Assembly: GCA_963698885.1 (NCBI GenBank)
Contig: CAVOSJ010000004.1
Coordinates: forward strand, 434,001 to 498,000
DNA: 64,000 bases
Origin: JBARKJ01 sp963698885
GTDB lineage: Bacteria; Nitrospirota; JACRHJ01
Direction of reading: 5' to 3'
How positions within the stretch are numbered: the stretch's first letter is position 1; each line of letters begins with the position of its first letter. Position numbers and translations under genes: made by a program. Shown one piece after another: positions 28,009-36,857 of this stretch. The notes beneath the pieces were generated by a model. That model was not told the DNA's origin and made no database searches. It was given only the letters and a program-made list of their open reading frames with translations.

Positions 28009-28206
28009 TTAATTAAGCACGTAGTTTTCGTCCCAGAATCCTTCGTCCTGGAGTTCTTTTACCGCCAACCCGAAAGCATTAAGTCTGTCAGGGGTATTCC
28101 CGTATTTACCGCGCAATAGCCTCCAGGGGGCCGGTTGACCTTTTTGAAGCCTCAATACCTTGCATTCCCTTTTTATTTCTTTTTTAATTTGCTGGGCGGT
28201 AACCAT
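28009..28206 (-). CDS. Hypothetical protein, 65 residues
   Basis: Small basic soluble protein (MVTAQQIKKEIKRECKVLRL, then PAPWRLLRGKYGNTPDRLNAFGLAVKELQDEGFWDENY). I recognise no family; the pattern of amphipathic helices suggests a small DNA- or protein-binding fold. It is convergent with the FRG gene, 13 bases apart. A GAGAAAAA purine tract rather than a strong ribosome site precedes the ATG, so confidence is moderate. Confidence 0.5.
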   Translation of the reverse strand: MVTAQQIKKEIKRECKVLRLQKGQPAPWRLLRGKYGNTPDRLNAFGLAVKELQDEGFWDENYVLN

Positions 28207-28291
28207 GTCTTTGGGATTTTTCTCCTTTATTAAAGTGCCACTTTTTCTATTATATAGATTTGTTTATTAAACTCAAGCGGTTTAACCCGGT

Positions 28292-29321
28292 TTACGATAA
28301 AAACATGAACTCCTCCGGCTCGCGGTATCCGTCAAGCCGCAGATAATCGCGTATCTGCTCTCTGGCCCCTTTTATCCCCACCGCGCAGAGCACCGGGACT
28401 CCGCTTATGATGTCGGCGGGCCAGACGACAGGTATGCCGCCGTCTTGCGACTGTCCGCCGCAGGCGCGGCCGCCGACTTTTTTCTTGTCGATGTCGATGA
28501 ACTGAAGCACCCGGAACCCGGTCTTCGATGAGGAGCTTTGCCCAGGTCTTGCCGTCCGGGCCGGAGCCCCAGACCTGCACGCCGCTAACCCCTTTCAGCC
28601 GCCACTCCTTAAGGAAATGGGCCTTTAAGGCCCGGAAATTTTCGGCGGAATACACGCCGCTTCTTCTGGACAGCCTGTCTTCTCGGTCCCGCCAGAAAAG
28701 GAGCGTCTCCGAAAGCTTCGCCATGCCCTTTCCGGCGGCTGCGAACCGGAGCCAGAGGTCGTAGTCCTCCGGCCAGCCCATGTCGCGGTATCCGCCGAGC
28801 GAGAGGAAGTCCTCGCGCCTGAACATCACCGAGGGATGGGCGAACGGGGACTCCACGAAAAAATCTCTGTTTATATCTTCCGGTGAGACTACCGAGTTCA
28901 GCCACTGCTCGTAATGGAGCATGCCGTCTTTCAGGGCGCGCCTTGGGAACTTCCTGACCCGCGAGCCCAGCAGGGCGCAGTCCGGATTATTCTCCATATG
29001 GGCAAGCTGTAATTCCAGCCGGCGTGGGGAGCAGACGTCGTCCGCGTCCATCCGGGCAATGTATGGCGCCGCCGCGATAGCGATACCGGCGTTCAATGCG
29101 CCGACTATCCCTGTCGGCGGAAGGGAAATTATCTTAATCCGCTTGTCTCGAGGGACGGACAGTTTGAGGCGGCACATGCCGCCGCCGCCGTCGTCAACGA
29201 TGATCAGCTCGAAATCCCGCATCGTCTGCATCAGCACGCTTTTAACCGCCGGGGCCAGGGTCTCGCCGGCGTTTTTTACGGGCATGACGACCGAGACTTT
29301 TGGCGCGACCCTGGGGACCAT
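28292..29321 (-). CDS. Family 2 glycosyltransferase with C-terminal Rossmann-like tail, one frameshift
   Basis: GT-A fold transferase: VSVVMPVKNAGETLAPAVKSVLMQT, DFELIIVDDG, the DxD motif ARMDADDVC and GWPEDYDLWLRFA, as in surface polysaccharide or lipid glycosylation enzymes. After about residue 265 (VQVWGSGPDGKTWAKLLIED) the frame breaks at about 28510; the next frame gives FIDIDKKKVGGRACGG and IPVVWPADIISGVPVLCAVG, which looks like a nucleotide-binding tail. The start follows the flippase stop by 1 base. Together with that integral membrane protein it suggests export or modification of a lipid-linked glycan; the sugar is unknown. Confidence 0.83.
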
Positions 29322-29322
29322 G

Positions 29323-30309
29323 TCAGAGGCCCTTTGCCCGGGGCGAACTCCAGGCTTGCTTGAGGCGGCACATGCCGCTTTTCCTGAGTAATTTAAGGCC
29401 GTAGAGCATGAAGATTAACGCGAAGCCGATGGTGATCAGGTGAGTCGCGAAGCCGGTGGCGATGGCGTCGCCCTTCGGCACGCCGAGCGCGACCAGGAGC
29501 AGGGTCCAGAAAGACTCTATCGTCCCGAAGCCGCCGGGGCTGTGGATCGGCAGGTTGGCGAAAATGGAGAACGAGGTGGTGATGAACGTCATCTCGAGCA
29601 GGGTGAGCTTCAGCCCGATGCCCCAGTATAAAAGGTAGCTCGACCCGTAAAGCATAACCCATATGAGGAGCGTCGTCAGAAGCGACATGACGAGCGTTTT
29701 CTTCGAGCGGATTATCTCCGCGCCCTTGAAGACCTTCTTCACGTTCTGGGCAAACATGCCGGACGCCAGCGGCCCTTCCTTGAAGAAAGCGGGAAGGGCG
29801 GCATATATCTCGCGGGAGCGGCCCAGCAGGACAAACGATGCGGCGGTCAGGAAAAAAAGCCCGCCCGCCCACGGGAGAAGCTCCCTGAAGAACGCCGGGA
29901 CGTGCGGGAGCGTGCTGAACGATATGAAGAAAAGCGAAACCACCACTATGAAGTCCAGCGCCTTGGCCAATACCAGCACCGCCGCGCCCAGCGGGTATTC
30001 CAGGTCGTATTCCTTTTTCAGGAGGAACATGAGCGAGAATTCGCCGGAGCGAAACGGCAGGAAACCGACTGCGGCCGTCTGCACGGAGACGATGGAGAAA
30101 AGGCCGCCAAGAGGCGCTTTATCCCTGAGGAGCACTTTAAAACGCAGCGCGCGTGAAAAATGCCCCATGATGAAAAGGGTGAATGAGCCGAGCAGATAAA
30201 GCGGAGGGACCCGGAGTATGGCGAAGAACACCTGCCGGACGTCTATCTGGCGCATGAGGTAAAAGACGAGCACGACGGAGATGAGGACGAGGACCGCCTT
30301 CTTCAACAT
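29323..30309 (-). CDS. Lysylphosphatidylglycerol synthase-like/flippase TM protein (UPF0104 type)
   Basis: 328 residues, about eight membrane helices, beginning LKKAVLVLISVVLVFYLMRQ. The conserved Arg-rich stretch GHFSRALRFKVLLRDKAPLGG and the later FANLPIHSPGGFGTIESFWTLLL block are the hallmarks of the LPG_synthase_TM family. Members without a fused tRNA-dependent transferase, like this one, are thought to move lipids or lipid-linked sugars. It overlaps the DUF3024 gene by TGATG and is followed by the glycosyltransferase after 1 base, so the three are translationally coupled. Confidence 0.85.
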   Translation of the reverse strand: MLKKAVLVLISVVLVFYLMRQIDVRQVFFAILRVPPLYLLGSFTLFIMGHFSRALRFKVLLRDKAPLGGLFSIVSVQTAAVGFLPFRSGEFSLMFLLKKEYDLEYPLGAAVLVLAKALDFIVVVSLFFISFSTLPHVPAFFRELLPWAGGLFFLTAASFVLLGRSREIYAALPAFFKEGPLASGMFAQNVKKVFKGAEIIRSKKTLVMSLLTTLLIWVMLYGSSYLLYWGIGLKLTLLEMTFITTSFSIFANLPIHSPGGFGTIESFWTLLLVALGVPKGDAIATGFATHLITIGFALIFMLYGLKLLRKSGMCRLKQAWSSPRAKGL

Positions 30310-30755
30310 CAGTTCTCGTCCTTCGCGTCTATTTTAGCCTCCGGTTTAGCATCCGGCTTCGCATCTGCTTCAGCCTCTGGTTCAGCCTCTGGCTTTTCCT
30401 CGTACTTGATATACGACAGCGGGGAGTTCTCTCCCAGGAAGCAGCCCACCGGATCTCTTTTTATGATGAGGACGACAGTCTCGACATCATAGTACCGGCC
30501 GTATTTCTGCCACCGGCCCTGAGGCGGCATCCATGACAGCTGCCAGAGATGGTCGCTGTCCAGGAAGCTCACTTTCGCCACCGGCGTCTTTGTCCAATCG
30601 CCGCCGCCGTCCTTCGGGCGGGAGTCGTATAAATAGAAGGCGTATTTATCGCTCTCGACGACATACTTCTGCCTGCCCGGCGCAAGCGGCGGGAAAGCCT
30701 CTTCCAGGTCGCGCACGACCCGCTCTGTCATCAGTCTTTTTCGTCTATCCTGCAT
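30309..30755 (-). CDS. DUF3024-like protein with charged repeat tail
   Basis: 148 residues. Residues 20-112 (YVVESDKYAFYLYDSRPKDGG...PVAKVSFLDSDHLWQLSWMPPQGRWQKYG...DPVGCFLG) resemble the DUF3024 family of small proteins, whose role is unknown. The final 30 residues are a low-complexity run of Lys/Pro/Glu/Ala/Asp (KPEAEPEAEADAKPDAKPEA), encoded by an imperfect 12-base repeat on the plus strand around 30330-30395. Its stop overlaps the flippase start (TGATG). Confidence 0.65.
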   Translation of the reverse strand: MQDRRKRLMTERVVRDLEEAFPPLAPGRQKYVVESDKYAFYLYDSRPKDGGGDWTKTPVAKVSFLDSDHLWQLSWMPPQGRWQKYGRYYDVETVVLIIKRDPVGCFLGENSPLSYIKYEEKPEAEPEAEADAKPDAKPEAKIDAKDEN

Positions 30756-30918
30756 ATCACCTCATAAACTAAATTTTTTCATCGGTTCCCTACGGTGCGT
30801 TTTGGAGGGTTTGCTAAGCTTTTTATGTCCCTAAGCGCGCCCGCCTCACGTCCGTGCGGATATTTTATTTCAATAGCCGGACAAAAGCAAAGGTATTTAA
30901 GCTAAAAAAATCTAATCC

Positions 30919-30961
30919 CTGGTAATAATACCAGATAGAAAAATTCATATCATAACTGGTA
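30919..30961. promoter_or_regulatory. Inverted repeat CTGGTA-ATAA-TACCAG, possible operator
   Basis: Perfect 6-bp arms at 30919-30934 and a further half site ACTGGTA at 30955-30961, in the 330-base gap between the divergent DUF3024 and PAS-kinase genes. It looks like a dimer-binding site for a regulator. The rest of the gap is AT-rich without a gene. Confidence 0.4.
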
Positions 30962-31086
30962 AAATCGTCCACTTATCTTAAAAGAGGTCGGCGGAGGGGC
31001 CTGTTTAAAGTTCCCAAGGGGAAAAGGTCGTTTGCGTTTCTGATATAAATTGAGCAAGTTGACAGCCTGATGTCCATTCAACGCCC

Positions 31087-32476
31087 ATGAAACCGCGCCC
31101 CTGGCTGATAATAGCCCTTCTCACCCTGGCGGTCTTTATAATTGACGCCCTGACGCCCTCTGGCCTGGCTGTATGGCTGGGCTATATCCTGCCGCTTTTC
31201 TTTGCCGCGAAATATTTTTCGAAAAAACAGGTTTATCTGTTTACGGCGGCGCTTTCGGCTCTGTTGATATCAGGCGGTCTATTTCCCGCACACGAGTTTT
31301 TCAAGGCGGACGTCGCATTTAACCGCATTGCGGGGCTTCTGACGGGCTGGATGGTTGCTTTTCTGCTCGTGCGCCAACGGAGTGACCAGGAATCGCTGAG
31401 GGACATGGACGAGAAACTCCGGGCGCTGGTCGAGGAATCGCCGGTCGGCAACTTCCTGGTGCAGGACTGGCGGTTCGTATATGTGAATAACAGGCTGGCC
31501 CAGCTTTTCGGTTATTCGAAAGAGGAACTCTTCGCATTGAATTCCGTGCTCGAGACTTGTCTATCCGGAGGATAATCAAAAAACAAAAAAAATTATACAA
31601 TCCCTCGGCTCCGGCAACGCCGGCAGTTCCGATTTTGATATCCGGGGATTACGCAAAGACGGCACGACCGTGCATATCGAGATACATTTACTCAATACCA
31701 CGTACGGGGGCAGGCCGGCGACGATGGGCAGCGTGATCGACATCTCTGAACGCAAAGAGATGGAAAAGAGGCGGAGGGATTTCATGGCCATGGTTACGCA
31801 CGACCTGAAGTCGCCGCTTACTTCGTTACTCGGTTTTTCGGACATCTTACTGGGCAAGGCGGATTTGGACCGGGAAACGCGGGAGATGGTGGAGCATATA
31901 CGTAACGGCGGGAACAGGGTGCTTGATATGGTCACTTATTTCCTGACGGTTTCCAAGATGGAGGACGGGGACCTTAAACTCAGGCTTGCGCCTCAAGATC
32001 CGGCGGATATCATTCAAGAACTGGAAAAAAGCTTCTCCTCCATCGCCCGGAGAAGGGGTATCTCACTTAAGGTGGAGTTCGCTCCGATGGAGAAAGTCCT
32101 GATGGACCGGGCATACATGGAGCGGGCCATAACGAACCTCCTTCAGAACGCGTTCAATTACGCGGGCCGTGATGGGACCGTAAGCCTTTCCGCCTACAGC
32201 GGCGTCAGAGACGCGGACGGCAGGCGGAAGAACCGCGGGTTTCTGGCCGTCTCCGTAAGCGATACAGGCCCGGGCATAGCCCCGGATGAACTGGACAGGA
32301 TATTCGAGAAATATTACCAGGCGGGCGGAATGCGGAAATGCGGGGACCGATCGAAAGGCTCGGGGCTGGGGCTTGCGGTGGTGAAGGCCGTTGCGGAGGC
32401 GCACGGGGGCAGGGCGGCGGTGGAGAGTTCCCTTGGCAAAGGCTCCACCTTCAAGATATTCCTTCCGATAAAGTAA
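31087..32476 (+). CDS. PAS sensor histidine kinase, one frameshift
   Basis: Membrane-anchored kinase: three or four helices at residues 8-95 (ALLTLAVFIIDALTPSGLAV and following), a PAS domain (ALVEESPVGNFLVQDWRFVYVNNRLAQLFGYSKEELFAL), then HisKA with phospho-acceptor His in AMVTHDLKSPLTSLLG and an HATPase domain (NLLQNAFNYAG, DTGPGIAPDELDRIFEKYY, GSGLGLAVVKAVAEAHGG). The frame shifts at about 31555-31590, in a region rich in A-runs (AAAAAACAAAAAAAA); the second frame starts with the end of the PAS domain. No adjacent response regulator, so an orphan kinase. Confidence 0.85.
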
Positions 32477-32510
32477 AAAAGCCCCGGCGGACATTTCCAC
32501 CGGGGCTTAA
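32477..32510 (-). terminator. Rho-independent terminator of the cold-shock gene
   Basis: Stem AAGCCCCGG / CCGGGGCTT (32479-32487 with 32500-32508) with a six-T tail on the minus strand. It lies between the convergent PAS-kinase and csp genes and may stop both. Confidence 0.8.
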
Positions 32511-32540
32511 GATAATCGATGATTTCGGGCCTTGCTTTTA

Positions 32541-32738
32541 TTATGCCCTTACCACGTTAGAAGCCTGCGGGCCTTTCGGTCCCTCGGTTATTTCGAACTC
32601 GACCTCCTGGCCTTCCTTGAGGGTTTTGTATCCGTCCATGTTGATGGCCGAGAAATGGACAAATACGTCCTTGCCTGAATCCTGCTCGATAAACCCGTAC
32701 CCCTTGCTGTCGTTGAACCATTTCACTTTCCCTATCAC
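32541..32738 (-). CDS. Cold-shock protein (CspA family)
   Basis: 65 residues, the normal length. Single S1-like fold that binds single-stranded RNA and melts structures: RNP1 is KGYGFIEQ and RNP2 is VFVHFSAI, with the aromatic residues in place (MIGKVKWFNDSKGYGFI). GGAGGAACGACGTG precedes the ATG. A promoter at 32941-32969 implies a leader of about 190 bases, as in cold-inducible csp genes. Which of several Csp paralogues this is cannot be told. Confidence 0.95.
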   Translation of the reverse strand: MIGKVKWFNDSKGYGFIEQDSGKDVFVHFSAINMDGYKTLKEGQEVEFEITEGPKGPQASNVVRA

Positions 32739-32940
32739 GTCGTTCCTCCTTCTCTGACTTCAGGTCTTAAGGCTTCAGTGAGACTCATCCCAACCTAACG
32801 CCTCTACCCGCCGTCCTTGCCCCCGGTTTCGCCCGGAGTCTTGCTAGTAAAACGCCGCACAACTGAATATGCGGCACCTCGAATGTTTCCTAATGCTCCC
32901 TCAACCGCCGCTTCGGCCCGTGAGTTGAGCTTATATGGTT

Positions 32941-32969
32941 AATTTATCAGGGGTTTTTAGGGCTGTCAA
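32941..32969 (-). promoter_or_regulatory. Sigma-70-type promoter with long leader for the cold-shock gene
   Basis: TTGACA (32964-32969 on the minus strand), 17-base spacer, TAAATT (32941-32946). Transcription would start near 32933, leaving a leader of about 195 bases to the ATG at 32738. The leader holds no gene; its length suggests the thermosensing structure known for cspA mRNA. No other feature is seen in the 310-base gap to ftsK. Confidence 0.6.
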
Positions 32970-33047
32970 TAGCCCCAAAGGATTAAATATCGGGTGTAAC
33001 TGATTGATTTTAAAGAGGTAAAAAGGATTTTTTTACTATTTTACAAA

Positions 33048-35273
33048 TTATTTCTGGAAGACTTCGCGTTCTTTGCCGCCCTCTTTCTTCGGGCCGACAA
33101 TGCCGTCGTCTTCCATCATCTCTATCATCCTGGCCGCCGTGGGATAGCCTATCCTCATCCGCCTCTGAAGCATCGAGGCGGACGCCTTGCCCGCGTCCAT
33201 CACAAGCTGGACGGCCTGCAGATATTTCGCGTCCCTGGCGTCCTCGTCGGACATTTCTCCGGAACCTTTCTTTGCATCAAAGGCCGGGGCTGTTATGGCG
33301 GAGAAGGCGTCGTATTTGGGTTTGGCCTGTTTTTTCAGGAAGTCCACCACCCGCTTTATCTCCTCTTCGGACACGTAGGAGCCGTGGATCCGGGTTAATT
33401 TTGAAGTACCCGGAGGAAGAAATAGCATATCTCCCTTGCCCAGCAACGCCTCCGCGCCGTTGGCGTCGAGTATTGTGCGGGAGTCCGTCTTGGACGATAC
33501 CTGGAACGACATCCTGGCCGGGAAGTTCGCCTTGATGACGCCGGTCAGGACATCCACCGAGGGCCTCTGGGTGGCGAGCAGCAAATGTATCCCGGACGCC
33601 CGCGCCATCTGCGCCAGGCGGGCAATCGAGTCTTCGACCTCCTTCGCCGCCACCATCATCAGGTCCGCAAGCTCGTCTATTATTACGACTATATAGGGGA
33701 TGGTCCCGTCCTCGTTTATCACCGCCTCCCGCCTCGGCTCATGCTCCTCGGTGTCCACGCCAAGGCGCGGGTGCTTTTTCTCCTCTAACGCCTTCTGGTT
33801 GAAGCCCTCGATATTGCGCACGCCCTTCTCGGCAAGCAGTTTGTAACGCTCCTCCATCACGACCACCACCCGCCGAAGCGACGCCGCCGCCCGCCGCGGC
33901 TCGGTTATAACCGGCTCTAACAGGTGCGGGATGCCGTCATAGACGGATAGCTCCAGGCGCTTCGGGTCCACCATCAGGAGACGGAGGTCGCGCGGCTTTG
34001 CGGACATAAGCAGGCTTATGGTCATCGTGTTTATGGCCACGGACTTGCCGGAGCCTGTCGCTCCCGCCACTAACAGGTGGGGCATCTTGCCCAGGTCGGA
34101 CGCCATCGGGTTTCCGTATATGTCTTTTCCTAACGCCAGGTTCAGGGGCGTTTTGTGCTTTAAAAACTCCGGCGAGGACATTATCTCCTTCACGAAGACC
34201 TCTTCCCGGACGTTATTCGGGATCTCGACGCCCACCGCCGCCTTGCCGGGCAGAGGCGCGACAATCCGCACGGATTCCGCGCGCATGGCAAGGGCCAGGT
34301 CGTCCGAGAGGGTCGAGATCCGGTTAACCTTAACACCCGGCGCCGGCTCGAACTCGTACATCGTAACTACCGGCCCCGGGTTCACCTGGACCACTTTCCC
34401 CTCCACGCCGAAGTCCGCGAGTTTCTTCTCCAGGATGGACGAGTTCATAATGAGCGAGTCCTTGTCGGCGCGCTTCCTGCCGGCTGGCGGGTCGTTCAAG
34501 AGGCTTAAGGGCGGGAGGGCGTAGTCCCTGTCCGGGCCGGTAAACGGCAGGGCCTCCTGCATCCGCTCCGGCGCGGGGTGCATGGCCGGGCGCGGCTCTT
34601 TGGGCACCATTATTTCCGGCGGCGGCACGGGCTCGGCCCCTTCGAGTTTTTCCAGCGTCTCCCGTTTTATTTTCCTCTCCGCGCGCATGGCATAAACTGT
34701 CCGGACTTTGTCACTGGTAACGATTATCCAGGACTTTATTCCAACGATGATGGACATCAGGGAGACGGTCGTGGAGAGGACCAGCGCACAGAGAAGGACG
34801 GTAACTGTCAGGATATATGAGCCTGCCCTGCCGAAGAAGTCCAGCATCCTGGACGTGGCGGCATCCCCTATCCATCCTCCCGCGCGGATGTCCCCGAAGT
34901 TGAGGTAGTCGTACCTGAGCCTTAAAAGCGAAGAAAGGGAGACGATGACTAAAAGTCCGCCCAGGACTTTTATAACCCTGTAGCGGCGCTCCTTCTGCAT
35001 GAAGCGGTTAATGCCGTAGATTAAGGTGTAGAAGGGGATGAGGAATGCGCCGCCGCCGAATAGCTGAAAAGAATAATCGGCAATGTGCGCGCCGAAGCGG
35101 CCTATAAGGTTGTGGACGGATTTTTGGCCCGCGTACGAGCCCCAGGAAGTGTCGAACCGGCTGTAGGAGAAAAGGGACAGGCCTATAACGAGCGCGGCGG
35201 CGATTCCCATGATGCCGAACAGCTCGCCCCTTCTCGTGTCCCTCCCGGCTTTATTCGCGCTTCTCCCAGCCAT
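33048..35273 (-). CDS. ftsK: FtsK/SpoIIIE-type DNA translocase
   Basis: 741 residues. Four membrane helices in residues 20-190, a shorter linker than in E. coli, then the translocase motor: alpha domain (NSSILEKKLADFGVEGKVVQVNPGPVVTMYEFEPAPGVK), Walker A AGATGSGKSVAINTM, Walker B YIVVIIDELADLMMVA, the ATQRPSVDVLTGVIKANFPARMSFQV stretch, and the C-terminal gamma winged helix (VMDAGKASASMLQRRMRIGYPTAARMIEMMEDDGI) that reads KOPS/SRS DNA sites. It pumps DNA at the division septum and activates Xer recombination. The gene is unbroken. Confidence 0.95.
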   Translation of the reverse strand: MAGRSANKAGRDTRRGELFGIMGIAAALVIGLSLFSYSRFDTSWGSYAGQKSVHNLIGRFGAHIADYSFQLFGGGAFLIPFYTLIYGINRFMQKERRYRVIKVLGGLLVIVSLSSLLRLRYDYLNFGDIRAGGWIGDAATSRMLDFFGRAGSYILTVTVLLCALVLSTTVSLMSIIVGIKSWIIVTSDKVRTVYAMRAERKIKRETLEKLEGAEPVPPPEIMVPKEPRPAMHPAPERMQEALPFTGPDRDYALPPLSLLNDPPAGRKRADKDSLIMNSSILEKKLADFGVEGKVVQVNPGPVVTMYEFEPAPGVKVNRISTLSDDLALAMRAESVRIVAPLPGKAAVGVEIPNNVREEVFVKEIMSSPEFLKHKTPLNLALGKDIYGNPMASDLGKMPHLLVAGATGSGKSVAINTMTISLLMSAKPRDLRLLMVDPKRLELSVYDGIPHLLEPVITEPRRAAASLRRVVVVMEERYKLLAEKGVRNIEGFNQKALEEKKHPRLGVDTEEHEPRREAVINEDGTIPYIVVIIDELADLMMVAAKEVEDSIARLAQMARASGIHLLLATQRPSVDVLTGVIKANFPARMSFQVSSKTDSRTILDANGAEALLGKGDMLFLPPGTSKLTRIHGSYVSEEEIKRVVDFLKKQAKPKYDAFSAITAPAFDAKKGSGEMSDEDARDAKYLQAVQLVMDAGKASASMLQRRMRIGYPTAARMIEMMEDDGIVGPKKEGGKEREVFQK

Positions 35274-35344
35274 ACGCCCTCCTCTACTGGCTGGTTAAAG
35301 ATAATATAAATCGGAGAAATAATCAACAAAACAAACTGCGTTTT

Positions 35345-36336
35345 TTATGGGTGCTCAAGGGACCCGGCGATTGGGACGAGGCGCCTTAAGTCGTCCTGGC
35401 TGACCTGGGAGTGCCAGTGGCCGGTGGCGAGCGCAATGAGGTAGACGCTCAAGAAACAGGGTCAAAACGCCTGCCGCGAGCTTCGGGCCGGAGAGGGTTA
35501 AATTTTTCCGTCCCTTGTAGGCGAGGGCGTCCACGGGGCAGACGGATGCGCAGCTCTGGCAGGAGGTGCATTCAGGCGAGAGCACGCGCTCTTTTTTGTC
35601 CACCGGGAGAGACGCCGGGCACTCGCGCGCGCATTTCCCGCAGTCGATGCACTTTTCCTTGTCGCGTTTGACTGCTAAACGGAGACAGAAGTGAGAGAAG
35701 TCCAAGGAGCGCGCCGTAAGGGCATAGGTACCTGCACCAGAAGCCCTTGAAAAACATGGACAGGATGACCAGTAGTATGATGACGTCCAGCGCAAGAGCT
35801 GAGATATCCGTAAAGAAAAGCAGCATCCTCACGTCCGCCACCTTCCAGTAATCGCCGTCCAGGAAGACGTGCAGGGCGGGCAGGTCCATCTTGATTATTA
35901 TTGCCAGAAAGAAAAACAGGAAGATTATATATTTAAGCGAGCGGAGCGGGTAATCGAGCCAGGCCGGGAGCCGAAGCTCACGCTTGAAGAGCCGCCTCCA
36001 GGGCCTGCGCAGTATGTCGGAGATTAGTCCTACGGGGCATATCCAGCCGCAGAAGCTTTTTTTGAATACGGCGGAAGCGGCGATGGCGCCGATTAATATG
36101 AACATGGCCGCCGGATGCGCCGGATGCACCTGGCCCGTGGCAAGCCAGTATTTAAGGCTAGTGAGCGCGCCGATGGGCAGGAAACCCTCCACGCCGTCAG
36201 GGTGCGGGATATTTAAACCGGCCCCGCCTGTTTCATAAAAATTTGCAAACTGCCAGAGCCGAAAACCGAGATAGAGGATAAAGGCAAAAAACCCCCACTG
36301 CACCGATTTCCGATATGTACTGGGAGCAAGCTTCAT
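35345..36336 (-). CDS. Membrane-bound polyferredoxin (NapH/CcoG-like), two frameshifts
   Basis: Five to six membrane helices with the paired motifs CGWICPVGLISDILRRPWRR and FWCRYLCPYGALLGLLSLLSPFS, then two 4Fe-4S sites CIDCGKCARECPASLP and CTSCQSCASVCPVDALAYKG. Family members pass electrons from membrane quinol to soluble or periplasmic reductases. The frame breaks just after SPFS at about 35685 and again near 35450, where the last part LSVYLIALATGHWHSQVSQD and DLRRLVPIAGSLEHP to the stop at 35345 lies in a third frame. The start MKLAPSTYRKSVQWG is followed at once by the first helix. Role here unassigned; homocysteine synthesis, next door, also needs ferredoxin. Confidence 0.83.
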
Positions 36337-36401
36337 TTCATGGATTCTACAGCATCAGGGCAGGGCGGTAAATGATTTATATCAGGTTTATAAAATCTTC
36401 G

Positions 36402-36440
36402 TAAAAAAAAAGCCCCGGAAAATTCCGGGGCTTTTTTTTA
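36402..36440 (-). terminator. Strong bidirectional Rho-independent terminator
   Basis: Perfect stem AGCCCCGGAA / TTCCGGGGCT (36411-36420 and 36423-36432, loop AA) with runs of A before and T after. It lies at the end of the NIL-ferredoxin gene and separates it from the polyferredoxin gene downstream. Confidence 0.9.
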
Positions 36441-36839
36441 CGACCTCTCTTCTATAGCCCGGACCGGACAGGCCGGGACGCATGCGAGGCACAGGATGCA
36501 CCTGTCCTCGTCGTAGACGAGTGTCCAGTCCTTATCGAACTCCAGAGCGCCGGTCGGGCATACCGCGGTGCAGGCCCCGCAGTCCACGCAGGAGTCTTTA
36601 TCGACGCCGAGCCCGGTCGCCAGCGGGTCCACGGTCACCTGCTGCTCTTTCAGCCACTTTATCCCCGCTTCGATATTCTGCTCCAGGCCGAGTAACTCCA
36701 GAGACATCTTGCCTTCTTCCGGAGTAACCTTCGCCTGCAGGATGTTCGGTACGAGGTCGAACTCCTTGATCAGTTTATATGTAATCGGCTTGTCAAGCTG
36801 CCAGCGCTGAAACGTGAGAACTACCCTCTGATGAGCCAT
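36438..36839 (-). CDS. NIL domain/4Fe-4S ferredoxin (homocysteine synthesis partner)
   Basis: 133 residues: an NIL domain at 1-75 (VLTFQRWQLDKPITYKLIKEFDLVPNILQAKVTPEEGKMSLELLG) and two 4Fe-4S motifs CVDCGACTAVCP and CILCLACVPACP. The NIL fold is best known as the amino-acid-binding domain of methionine importers. Fused or adjacent to DUF39 proteins it is required, in methanogens and sulfate reducers, for making homocysteine from aspartate semialdehyde and sulfide. It follows the DUF39 gene by 18 bases in the same operon and so falls under the SAM riboswitch at 38329. Confidence 0.9.
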   Translation of the reverse strand: MAHQRVVLTFQRWQLDKPITYKLIKEFDLVPNILQAKVTPEEGKMSLELLGLEQNIEAGIKWLKEQQVTVDPLATGLGVDKDSCVDCGACTAVCPTGALEFDKDWTLVYDEDRCILCLACVPACPVRAIEERS

Positions 36840-36857
36840 GAAAAAACCCCTTTCTAT

